DNA of 64,000 nucleotides from Flavobacterium degerlachei (lineage in GTDB: Bacteria > Bacteroidota > Bacteroidia > Flavobacteriales > Flavobacteriaceae), in assembly GCF_900106645.1 (NCBI RefSeq), contig NZ_FNMV01000009.1:1-64000 (forward strand), given 5' to 3'. A model generated the notes under the pieces. The model ran no database searches. It had not been told where the DNA came from and worked only from the letters and a program-made list of their open reading frames with translations. Every line of letters begins with the position of its first letter. Positions within the stretch are counted from its first letter, which is position 1. Below are positions 26,930 through 36,381 of this stretch, piece by piece. Both the position numbers and the translations under genes were made by a program.

Positions 26930-28189
26930 ATGGATACAGTTCAAGCTACAAAACAACGATTTGAGATTATCGGGAATGACCCGAAATTGAATCGTGCCAT
27001 AGAAAAAGCGATTCAGGTTGCCCCTACTGATATATCAGTATTAGTTGTGGGTGAAAGCGGAGTAGGAAAGGAAAGTATTCCAAAAATCATACATTCCCTT
27101 TCTCATAGAAAGCACGGCAAATATATCGCAGTTAACTGTGGTGCAATTCCCGAAGGAACCATTGATAGCGAACTTTTTGGCCATGAAAAAGGAGCTTTTA
27201 CAGGAGCTACAAGTACCCGTGAAGGTTATTTTGAAGTGGCGAACGGAGGAACTATTTTTCTTGATGAAGTGGGTGAATTACCCCTAACGACACAGGTTAG
27301 ACTGCTTCGCGTACTAGAAAACGGAGAGTTTATTAAAGTGGGATCTTCACAAGTTCAAAAAACAGATGTAAGAATTGTTGCTGCCACCAATGTAAATTTG
27401 TTTGACGCTATCGAAAAAGGAAAGTTTCGTGAAGATTTATATTACCGATTAAGCACAGTTGATATTCCTTTACCGCCTTTACGTGATCGAAAAGACGACA
27501 TCCATTTGCTATTCAGAAAATTTGCCGCTGATTTCGCGCACAAATATAAAATGCCTCCATTGAAACTGGACGATGATGCCGTTCTTATATTACAAAAATT
27601 TCGCTGGAGCGGAAACATTCGTCAATTACGAAATGTTGCTGAACAAATTTCTGTTTTAGAAACCAATCGCGATATTACTGCTGCGACCTTACAATCTTAC
27701 TTACCAGCTGAAGGCGCTAATTTACCTTCTGTGATAAAAGATAAAAAAGGTGAGGGTGATTTTAGTAATGAAAGAGAAATCTTGTACAAAGTACTTTTTG
27801 ACATGAAAAGCGACTTGCACGATTTAAAAAAACTCACTTTAGAACTAATGGAAAGTGGCAGCTCTAAAGTACAGGAAACTAATAAAAACCTGATCACTAA
27901 AATATACGGTTCTAAAGAAAATGATAGCGAAATAGATTTTGAAGAAGAACCTAGAACTGCATTACTTTCTACACAACACAAAGAGGAAATATACCAAGAG
28001 AATGACGACAATTACCTTTTTGCAGAAACTGTTGAAGAGGAAGAAGAAGTCCTGAGATTAGAACAGAAAGAGATCGAAATGATCAAAAAGTCATTAGAAA
28101 AAAACAAAGGAAAAAGAAAAGCAGCTGCTGACGAATTAGGGATTTCCGAAAGAACGCTGTACCGTAAAATAAAACAATTCGACCTTTAA
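26930..28189 (+). CDS. Sigma-54-dependent transcriptional activator without receiver domain
   Basis: This 419-residue AAA+ enhancer-binding protein activates sigma-54 RNA polymerase. The ATPase begins almost at the N-terminus: Walker A GESGVGKE (41-48), the sigma-54 contact loop GAFTGA (88-93), Walker [14 protein letters not shown] and the arginine-finger region [22 protein letters not shown] charged linker follows, and the last 45 residues contain the Fis-type HTH ([22 protein letters not shown]). There is no N-terminal receiver or sensor domain, so activity is controlled by partner proteins or expression level, or is constitutive. Targets are unknown. It is followed by lptE and secretion genes. 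Confidence 0.9.
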   Translation: MDTVQATKQRFEIIGNDPKLNRAIEKAIQVAPTDISVLVVGESGVGKESIPKIIHSLSHRKHGKYIAVNCGAIPEGTIDSELFGHEKGAFTGATSTREGYFEVANGGTIFLDEVGELPLTTQVRLLRVLENGEFIKVGSSQVQKTDVRIVAATNVNLFDAIEKGKFREDLYYRLSTVDIPLPPLRDRKDDIHLLFRKFAADFAHKYKMPPLKLDDDAVLILQKFRWSGNIRQLRNVAEQISVLETNRDITAATLQSYLPAEGANLPSVIKDKKGEGDFSNEREILYKVLFDMKSDLHDLKKLTLELMESGSSKVQETNKNLITKIYGSKENDSEIDFEEEPRTALLSTQHKEEIYQENDDNYLFAETVEEEEEVLRLEQKEIEMIKKSLEKNKGKRKAAADELGISERTLYRKIKQFDL

Positions 28190-28207
28190 AATAGTGACAA
28201 ATGCTGG

Positions 28208-28240
28208 TTGCAGATTGTCAATTAAATTTGAATACCTTTG
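28208..28240 (+). promoter_or_regulatory. Promoter of the lptE gene
   Basis: TTG (28208-28210) and TACCTTTG (28233-28240) match the consensus, with a 22-base spacer. The element covers the possible upstream start codon at 28238, so ATG 28256 is the real start. Confidence 0.55.
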
Positions 28241-28255
28241 AATTTTAAATATAAA

Positions 28256-28759
28256 ATGAAACACTTACACTTTATAATTGCTCTTATACTCCTTATTACT
28301 TTAAACGGATGTTCCGTTTATAACTTTACGGGAACTGGAAAAATCGACGCAAAAACTTTTCAAGTTAATTTCTTTCAGAACAATTCAGAATTGATTGAAC
28401 CTGGCATCGACAGAACATTCACCCTAGCCTTACAAGACATTATCCAGAACCAAACCAATTTAAATTTGGTGAAAAACGGTGGTGATTTAACTTATGAAGG
28501 TGAAATCGTTGACTACAGAATTAGTCCTATGACTGCAACTGCTGATCAACAGGCATCACAAAATCGTTTAAAGATTAGAGTAAATGTTAGATTTACCAAT
28601 AAAAACAAAGAAGTCGATAATTTCGAAAAGACATTTGAATTTTACTACGATTATCCAGCAACAACGCAGCTAAGCGGAGCAACTTTGACAACCGCATTAG
28701 ATGAAATATTCGAAAGAATAACACAGGATATATTTAATGAATCGCTTGCTAAGTGGTAA
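28256..28759 (+). CDS. lptE: LptE-like lipoprotein (LPS assembly)
   Basis: LptE plugs the LptD barrel that inserts lipopolysaccharide into the outer membrane. The N-terminus MKHLHFIIALILLITLNGC is a lipoprotein signal with the acylated Cys at residue 19, followed by SVYNFTGTG, which is typical of the Bacteroidota LptE family. The body has DIIQNQTNLNLVKNGGDLTYEGEIVDYRI and RLKIRVNVRFTN, beta strands like the LptE fold. Length is 167 residues. It has its own promoter and is followed by a TPR-like protein and secG. Confidence 0.8.
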   Translation: MKHLHFIIALILLITLNGCSVYNFTGTGKIDAKTFQVNFFQNNSELIEPGIDRTFTLALQDIIQNQTNLNLVKNGGDLTYEGEIVDYRISPMTATADQQASQNRLKIRVNVRFTNKNKEVDNFEKTFEFYYDYPATTQLSGATLTTALDEIFERITQDIFNESLAKW

Positions 28760-28878
28760 TAAAAGGGTCTTTAGTTGGCAGTTTTTAGTGTTCAATTCAT
28801 AAACACACAGAAAAAAGGCTGTCACCCACAAGCTTTGGGGTACTAAAAACTTAAACATAACACTGAACACCAAAAAAA

Positions 28879-29730
28879 ATGAACGTAACTGATTATACTT
28901 ATCTAATAAACCAACCCAGCTCCATTACCGAGCAGCATACGCTGGCTTTGGAAAAGGTATTGGATGAGTTTCCTTATTTTCAAAGTGCAAGAGCTCTGAG
29001 ATTAAAAGGACTTTACAGTCAGAATAGTTTTAAGTATAATGCTGCTTTAAAAACTACTGCTGCCAATACCACTGACAGAACTGTTTTGTTTGACTTCATT
29101 ACTTCAGATAGTTTTATCGCAATTCAAAAAGATTTATTCGACAAGAAAAACCTTGATCTTTTAAATATTAATGTAATTGATGGTGAATTAATCGTTCCGG
29201 AAAGCAAGTTAGAGCCTAAAGTGAACTCTTTAGAGCAATCAATTTTAACTTCTATTAAAGGAGCCTCAGTAACCGAAGAGAAAGAAATACCAAAAGAAGC
29301 TGAAGAGAAGCTCGATATAGGTAAGCCTTTGGATTTCTCCAAAAACGAAAAACACTCTTTCCAGGAATGGCTTCAGCTGTCAAGAACTGAACCTATAGAC
29401 CGGACAAATGAGATTATAGACAATACAAAAGCGGTTCAACAAGAAAAGAACAAGAAGAAAAAATTGGCCCTAATAGATAAGTTTATTGAAACTAGTCCGA
29501 AGATATCTCCAGTCAAGCACGGCGTAATTTCTACGGTACGTATTGACATTAATAAAGAGGACAATACGTATTTAATGACCGAAACATTAGCCCGAGTTTA
29601 TTTGGAACAAAAGAAATATCAAAAAGCAATTCAAGCTTATGAAATATTAATTTTGAAATATCCAGAAAAAAGTAGTTTCTTTGCTGACCGTATCACGGAT
29701 ATTAAGATTTTACAACAAAATAATAATTAA
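28879..29730 (+). CDS. Hypothetical protein with TPR-like C-terminus
   Basis: No family was recognised with certainty. The protein is 283 residues and has no signal peptide. The first 100 residues contain repeated hydrophobic helices (YTYLINQPSSITEQHTLALE..., LDEFPYFQSARALRLKGLYSQ), and the middle is acidic and low in complexity (EEKEIPKEAEEKLD). The last 60 residues (LMTETLARVYLEQKKYQKAIQ) have the helix-turn-helix spacing of a TPR. The gene ends 3 bases before secG and so is likely translated with it. A role in envelope protein handling is suggested only by context. Confidence 0.55.
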   Translation: MNVTDYTYLINQPSSITEQHTLALEKVLDEFPYFQSARALRLKGLYSQNSFKYNAALKTTAANTTDRTVLFDFITSDSFIAIQKDLFDKKNLDLLNINVIDGELIVPESKLEPKVNSLEQSILTSIKGASVTEEKEIPKEAEEKLDIGKPLDFSKNEKHSFQEWLQLSRTEPIDRTNEIIDNTKAVQQEKNKKKKLALIDKFIETSPKISPVKHGVISTVRIDINKEDNTYLMTETLARVYLEQKKYQKAIQAYEILILKYPEKSSFFADRITDIKILQQNNN

Positions 29731-29733
29731 ACA

Positions 29734-30060
29734 ATGAGCACATTTTCAATTTTTTTAGTTTTAATAACAATCGTTTGTTTCCTATTGATTGTAGTAATAA
29801 TGGTTCAAAACCCTAAAGGCGGTGGACTTTCTTCTACTTTAGGTGGATCGACTCAAATGGGTGGCGTTCAAAAAACAACTGACTTTTTAGACAAGAGTAC
29901 TTGGACATTAGCCACAATCTTAATCGCACTTATTTTATTGTCAAGTTTAAGCTTCACAGGAACTTTAAGCGATACGGATTCAAAAATCATCGACAATACA
30001 CAAACTGCTGCTCCTGTAGCTCCAGTTACACCGGTACAAGACGCACCAGCTGCAGAATAA
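29734..30060 (+). CDS. secG: Preprotein translocase subunit SecG
   Basis: SecG is the small auxiliary subunit of the SecYEG channel. Two hydrophobic helices (about residues 3-24 and 56-77) flank the conserved segment VQNPKGGGLSSTLGG. The tail is Pro/Ala/Val-rich (TQTAAPVAPVTPVQDAPAA). The length of 108 residues fits. A strong terminator follows. Confidence 0.93.
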   Translation: MSTFSIFLVLITIVCFLLIVVIMVQNPKGGGLSSTLGGSTQMGGVQKTTDFLDKSTWTLATILIALILLSSLSFTGTLSDTDSKIIDNTQTAAPVAPVTPVQDAPAAE

Positions 30061-30083
30061 TTCATACCGCAAAATATACTAAG

Positions 30084-30111
30084 TGCCAGCCTGTCAAAGC
30101 TGGCATTTTTT
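30084..30111 (+). terminator. Terminator after secG
   Basis: TGCCAGC (30084-30090) pairs with GCTGGCA (30099-30105), followed by TTTTTT. Confidence 0.88.
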
Positions 30112-30194
30112 ATAAGAAATTATGTCATCTTTTGGAGAATGGCATCATTTCTGAATTCTTAAAATGAATACATAAAATTAAAAAACATAAAATC

Positions 30195-30470
30195 ATGGCT
30201 TTAAACATTAAACCACTTTCTGACCGCGTTCTTATAGAACCAGTTGCTGCTGAAACAAAAACTGCGTCAGGGATTTTTATTCCAGATACCGCCAAAGAAA
30301 AACCACAAAAAGGAACTGTTGTAGCAGTTGGAAACGGCACAAAAGAGCATACTATGACCGTGAAAATTGGTGATAGCGTTCTTTATGGTAAATATGCTGG
30401 TACAGAATTAAAACTGGAAGGAAAAGACTATTTGATTATGCGTGAAGACGATATTCTTGCAATTATCTAA
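30195..30470 (+). CDS. groS: Co-chaperonin GroES
   Basis: GroES is the 10 kDa lid of the GroEL folding chamber in the cytoplasm. The protein has the standard start [21 protein letters not shown], the mobile loop with [14 protein letters not shown], the roof loop VAVGNGTK and the end [12 protein letters not shown]. Length is 91 residues. It is followed 61 bases later by groL. No CIRCE element (TTAGCACTC-N9-GAGTGCTAA) or clear -7 element was found upstream, so heat control must use another route. Confidence 0.96.
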   Translation: MALNIKPLSDRVLIEPVAAETKTASGIFIPDTAKEKPQKGTVVAVGNGTKEHTMTVKIGDSVLYGKYAGTELKLEGKDYLIMREDDILAII

Positions 30471-30477
30471 AAATTAA

Positions 30478-32160
<1,683 letters not shown>

Positions 32161-32180
32161 TTCCAAACCACATATCATAA

Positions 32181-32214
32181 AAAAATCCGTTCACCAAAAG
32201 TGAACGGATTTTTT
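32181..32214 (+). terminator. Terminator of groS-groL
   Basis: AAAAATCCGTTCAC (32181-32194) pairs with GTGAACGGATTTTT (32200-32213). It has flanking A and T runs and could work in both directions. Confidence 0.92.
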
Positions 32215-32269
32215 ATTTATAACTTATTGCGAATAAAAAACTATGCTTTAAAAGCGAATGTTTTTATTA

Positions 32270-32950
32270 TTAATCAATTTTTGGGCGTTTATTAGCAAAT
32301 TTGAGAATCACAGGAGAAAGTGTAATAATCACTAATACGATTACAATTACCTCTATGTGTTCCTTTAAATCTATTTGGTAACTATCCAGTAAAAAACCAT
32401 ATAAATAATGCCCTGCAAAAATCAATGTAAAGGACCAAAGAAATGAACTTACTATATTATAAAACATGAATTTCTTTTTATCCATAGTTACAATACCGGC
32501 AATAATAGGAGCAAACGTCCTAAATATTGGCAAGAATCTAGCGAAGATAATAGCTCTCCCTCCATGTCTTTCAAAGAAGTCTTTAGATTGTACAAGGTAT
32601 TTCTTCTTAAACCAAAAAGTATCTTTCTTATTATATAAGTAATAACCACTCTTCGAACCAAACCAATATCCCACGATATTACCTAAAATTCCTGCAAATG
32701 CAACCATTGTTGATAACAGCACAACATTTATAAAATCACTGTCAATAAACAATATGTTTTCTATCAATTCACGATTATAAATTCCTGCTAGAAAAAGTAA
32801 ACTGTCTCCAGGTAAAAAGAAGCCTGCAAACAATCCTGTTTCCGCAAAAACAATAAATAATACGATATAAATCCCTAATTTTATTCCATTCACATCAAAG
32901 TGAATATAAAAAAGCGGGTCAATTAAATTTTTCCAATCAAAGCTATTCAT
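32270..32950 (-). CDS. DedA family (SNARE-associated/VTT domain) membrane protein
   Basis: DedA-family proteins are polytopic inner-membrane proteins; some members act as flippases for undecaprenyl phosphate or phosphatidylethanolamine. The conserved features are ETGLFAGFFLPGDSLLFLAG in the first part, GNIVGYWFGSKSGYYLY and the ARFLPIFRTFAPIIAGIV motif with its conserved Arg residues. Length is 226 residues with four or five membrane helices. It is a single gene. Which lipid it moves is not shown. Confidence 0.88.
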   Translation of the reverse strand: MNSFDWKNLIDPLFYIHFDVNGIKLGIYIVLFIVFAETGLFAGFFLPGDSLLFLAGIYNRELIENILFIDSDFINVVLLSTMVAFAGILGNIVGYWFGSKSGYYLYNKKDTFWFKKKYLVQSKDFFERHGGRAIIFARFLPIFRTFAPIIAGIVTMDKKKFMFYNIVSSFLWSFTLIFAGHYLYGFLLDSYQIDLKEHIEVIVIVLVIITLSPVILKFANKRPKID

Positions 32951-33179
32951 TCAGTGGGGTATTTATGCTAAAATAATTTGTGCGTGAAAGTAATGATAAT
33001 TTACATCAACCACAATATATTGAATAGTTTTACATTTTAATTAACGGTTGATGAAACTATATTATTTGTGCCAACAACATTAGCCCTATTCAACACCAAT
33101 ACCATAAATACAATTATTCCTAAAAAACTAACCCTAACACAGCCTTTTTTGATTACTATTTTACGTCAAAACCACTAAT

Positions 33180-34535
33180 TTAAATCTCAAATTCCTGTCC
33201 CATCAGCGGAACGGAACATTCGAAACCATAGCGCTCCCTTATTTTAATTCGAAGCTCATCTGCTGGTTGATTTTCACCGTGAACCAGGAATACTTTTTCA
33301 GGCTTGTTTTCCAATTCTGAAAGCCAATTGAGTAAATCTTTTTGATCTCCATGCGCAGACAGCCCTTCTATTTCAAGAATTTTCGCTTTTACTTTATAAT
33401 ATTTCCCGTACATTTTAACCTCCTCAGCACCTTCTAATAATTTTCTACCACGAGTACCTTCTGCTTGATATCCCACAAGAATTACAGTGGTTTCTGGCAA
33501 TTCAATATAGCGCTCTAAATAGCTCAATACCCTTCCTCCTGTTACCATACCACTCGCCGCTATTACCACTTTAGGTTGTTTATCATAAATCGTTTCAATA
33601 GTTTCCTTGTAATCAGTAATCATAGTAAACATTTTACTTACAGCAACACAATCTTCGATTGATAGTTTATGCCATTTCAAATTTTCGAAAAATATTTCAA
33701 AAGCACTCACTCCCATAGGAGAGTCAATAATGTAAGGCACATTAGGTATTTTATCTTCCTCTCTAAGCTGCCACAATAAATACATCACCATCTGAGCACG
33801 CTCCACCGCAAAACTTGGAATAATGACCGTCCCTCCCTTTTTGATCGTGTTATTAATATACATCTCCAATTCTAACTTGGCGTCTGTATTTGGATGTATT
33901 CTATTGCCATAAGTACTTTCAAGAAATATATAATCTGCCTTTTTAGGCTTTGTAGGCGAATACATCAAAACATCATTATCACGACCAATATCACCAGAAA
34001 AAAACAATATTTTATTTTCCAATTTTAATTCAATACTACATGCTCCTATAATATGACCTGCATTGACAAAAACAGCACTAATTTCTGCATCTAAGGGAAT
34101 GGCTTCATTTGTCTTCACAACCCTAAAAAGAGGGAAAACTTTTTCGGCCTGCTCAACATTATAAAGCGGCTCTGCAATTTCATGCTTTGAATACTTCTCT
34201 TTATTTGCTTTTTCAGCTTCTTCTTCCTGTATTTTGGCGCTGTCCAATAGAATCAACTTTGCAATCGCTTTGGTTGGCACAGTGCAATAAATTTTCCCCT
34301 TAAAGCCTTGATTAACTAATCGAGGTAACCAACCGCAATGATCCAAATGGCCATGAGTCAGCAGTACAAAATCAATGGTCGAGGCTAAAATAGGCAAAGG
34401 TTCCCAATTGAGTTCCCTCAAGGGTTTAATTCCTTGAAAAAGGCCACAATCTATCAAAATCCGAATACCATTGCTTTCAACCAATGTTTTTGAACCTGTC
34501 ACAGTTCCCGCTGCTCCTATAAATTTTATTTTCAT
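33180..34535 (-). CDS. Metallo-beta-lactamase/beta-CASP ribonuclease-like protein
   Basis: The protein belongs to the CPSF73/Ysh1-like branch of the beta-CASP nucleases. The metal-binding motif HGHLDHCGW (H61, H63, D65, H66) is followed by GHIIGACS (His), FSGDIGRD (Asp), then the beta-CASP segment with IPSFAVERAQ, VIAASGMVTGGR and the final LSAHGDQKDLL (His) and VHGE (His). All metal ligands appear to be present, so it should be an active metallo-RNase or RNA-processing exonuclease. Length is 451 residues. It lies 32 bases after the ATP-cone/nuclease gene on the same strand, so the two may be co-transcribed. Confidence 0.9.
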   Translation of the reverse strand: MKIKFIGAAGTVTGSKTLVESNGIRILIDCGLFQGIKPLRELNWEPLPILASTIDFVLLTHGHLDHCGWLPRLVNQGFKGKIYCTVPTKAIAKLILLDSAKIQEEEAEKANKEKYSKHEIAEPLYNVEQAEKVFPLFRVVKTNEAIPLDAEISAVFVNAGHIIGACSIELKLENKILFFSGDIGRDNDVLMYSPTKPKKADYIFLESTYGNRIHPNTDAKLELEMYINNTIKKGGTVIIPSFAVERAQMVMYLLWQLREEDKIPNVPYIIDSPMGVSAFEIFFENLKWHKLSIEDCVAVSKMFTMITDYKETIETIYDKQPKVVIAASGMVTGGRVLSYLERYIELPETTVILVGYQAEGTRGRKLLEGAEEVKMYGKYYKVKAKILEIEGLSAHGDQKDLLNWLSELENKPEKVFLVHGENQPADELRIKIRERYGFECSVPLMGQEFEI

Positions 34536-34567
34536 GACTATGTTTTTATATTAAACGACCCGTTAAT

Positions 34568-35398
34568 TTAATCGCATCTACATAATTCTCTAACTTCTTT
34601 TAAAACATTTTTTATCCTATTTGAGCTTAGCCCTATTTTTTCAAGAGGGTCAGAATTATTCACTAATTCCTTTGCTAAAATTAAATCCAGCACTAGCAAT
34701 TTATCTTTTTCGGCCAAAGTTAGTGTCGTTAAACAAGTAACTGGGTAAAGACAATCAATATCATTTTTAGTTTTCAAATTATTATTTTCGGGGTAATCCC
34801 AACTTAATAAGTTTATTCCAGAACATTTTGAAAAATCAATTGCATCTGATGTAAAGCGATTATTAGTAGCAATCCAACATTTTGAAATGGTATCTTTTAC
34901 TGAAAAAATAACATGTTGTTTTTCTTTTAAATCATTAAACCTAGAAAAAACATACAAAGGAACCTTGACATCAGAAACGGCATCTCTTCGGGAATGAAAC
35001 TTACATTCAATCATTATGATAGCATTGTCTTTTTTAGCTAGAACATCTATTTCATGAGAAACGCATTTTCCCTTTAAAATCAAATTAGTTACTGTTAGAT
35101 AACCGTCGGCAGTAAAAAGTCGGGCAATATATTTTTCGAAGAAGAAACCTGCTGGACCTAATGCTTGAAGCCCCGCCCGTAGATTGTATCGAGCAGCATG
35201 AGAGTTTGCTTCCTTTTTAAGCAACCCAAAAGCCTTTTTATAGATTTTCTTTGTTGAAATCCCTTCATAGAGTTCTTTACTAATTTTACGTAAAATATCC
35301 TCAACTACAGCTGGACTAGCACCAGATTTCATCAATGACTTTTTGAGTTTTTCAGGGTCAAAATCAACGACATCCCCTGAATGCTTAATTATTCTCAT
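34568..35398 (-). CDS. ATP-cone domain fused to a PD-(D/E)XK (Mrr-like) nuclease
   Basis: The N-terminal 85 residues (RIIKHSGDVVDFDPEKLKKSL onward) match the ATP-cone, the allosteric nucleotide-sensing domain best known from ribonucleotide reductases. The rest resembles the Mrr/restriction-endonuclease-like fold: FFFEKYIARLFTADGY, HEIDVLAKKD with D118, and IIMIECKF with E131 and K133, giving the D-x13-ECK catalytic core. The last 70 residues are helical and not recognised. The protein would be a nucleotide-sensing nuclease; its target is unknown. The frame is open to 35425, but MRIIKHSG (ATG 35398) is the natural ATP-cone start. It is followed by the beta-CASP protein. Confidence 0.8.
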   Translation of the reverse strand: MRIIKHSGDVVDFDPEKLKKSLMKSGASPAVVEDILRKISKELYEGISTKKIYKKAFGLLKKEANSHAARYNLRAGLQALGPAGFFFEKYIARLFTADGYLTVTNLILKGKCVSHEIDVLAKKDNAIIMIECKFHSRRDAVSDVKVPLYVFSRFNDLKEKQHVIFSVKDTISKCWIATNNRFTSDAIDFSKCSGINLLSWDYPENNNLKTKNDIDCLYPVTCLTTLTLAEKDKLLVLDLILAKELVNNSDPLEKIGLSSNRIKNVLKEVRELCRCD

Positions 35399-35511
35399 AC
35401 ATACAAAATACTGATTATTACGCAACTAAACCTACTGAAAGATACGTAAAACAAATCGAATATTTAGCTTTATATTAAAAAAGCAAGAATAGATAATTAA
35501 AAAAAAACTAA

Positions 35512-36381
35512 TTACAAAACTGGAATTACATCAACCTCTACCTTTACTTTATGTTCTCCTGAACTAAAGATAATTCCTTTTAATGGAGAAATATCGGAGT
35601 AATCTCGACCATAGGCAGTAACAATATGGCGTTCTCCTGATATTATATTATTTGTAGGATCAAATTCGCACCAGCCCATTTCAGGCACATAAACAGAAAC
35701 CCATGCATGAGAAGCATCAGAACCCTGCAGTTTTAACTTCCCTTTTGGAGGAAGAGTCTCTAGGTAACCACTTACATAACGAGCAGCAAACCCTAAACTT
35801 CTTACACAAGCAATCATCAAGTGAGTGAAATCTTGACAAACTCCTTTACGGAGTTTTAAAACTTCATTTAATGGTGTGTTTATTGTAGTTGCTCCTGAGT
35901 TAAATTCAAATTCCGTGAATATTTTTTCAGATAACTTGGCAACTGATTCGTACAACGATTCATTAGGATCCAAGCAAGTTTGCGCAAAAAGTTTAACTTC
36001 TTCATCCCAAAAAATAAAAGGGCTTGGAAGTTGAAATTGTAGTAATTCATTTTTTAACGCCAATTTAGTGTTAAACAAATTTAGCGCTTCAGAACAGGTG
36101 ATAGCATTAGCTACTATTAATTTTGGCGGAAAAACTTCAACAACACTAGTTGCAATAACCTGCAAAACTTTATGCGGTTTTAGAATCGAAAAATAATATT
36201 GGGTGTTACCAAAATAATCTTTTCGAGCATATAAATTTTGTGGATTGGGTTCTATTGTCAATTTAAAATCTTCACAATTTTGCCTTTCTGAACTTATTGG
36301 ATGTAAACAAACAATACATTGATAATTATGAATTGAATCAATGTAAGTATAGGTCGTTTTGTGTACTAATTTATATTTCAT
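35512..36381 (-). CDS. Transglutaminase-like cysteine protease family protein, 289 aa
   Basis: A bacterial transglutaminase-like N-terminal beta domain (about residues 1-85, starting MKYKLVHKTTYTYIDSIHNY) precedes a transglutaminase core with the triad C182 (KGVCQDFTH), H225 (SHAWVSVY) and D241 (FDPTN). Such proteins cleave or form peptide and isopeptide bonds. Length is normal for the stand-alone family. No signal peptide is seen, so it should be cytoplasmic. Its start overlaps the end of the ATP-grasp/alpha-E gene by 11 bases, implying translation coupling. It is part of the 35.5-43.4 kb amidoligase cluster. Confidence 0.9.
   Translation of the reverse strand: MKYKLVHKTTYTYIDSIHNYQCIVCLHPISSERQNCEDFKLTIEPNPQNLYARKDYFGNTQYYFSILKPHKVLQVIATSVVEVFPPKLIVANAITCSEALNLFNTKLALKNELLQFQLPSPFIFWDEEVKLFAQTCLDPNESLYESVAKLSEKIFTEFEFNSGATTINTPLNEVLKLRKGVCQDFTHLMIACVRSLGFAARYVSGYLETLPPKGKLKLQGSDASHAWVSVYVPEMGWCEFDPTNNIISGERHIVTAYGRDYSDISPLKGIIFSSGEHKVKVEVDVIPVL

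Noticed and set aside
28760..28878. Inverted sequences TTTTTAGTGTTCA and AACACTGAACACC between lptE and the TPR-like gene
   Set aside because: Pairing is broken and there is no T run or conservation evidence; probably chance or an old repeat.
30112..30194. CIRCE operator upstream of groS
   Set aside because: The inverted repeat TTAGCACTC-N9-GAGTGCTAA is absent, so HrcA control is not supported.
33002..33055. CATCAACC and GGTTGATG inverted repeat upstream of dedA
   Set aside because: The arms are only 8 bases, separated by more than 35 bases, and not linked to a promoter.
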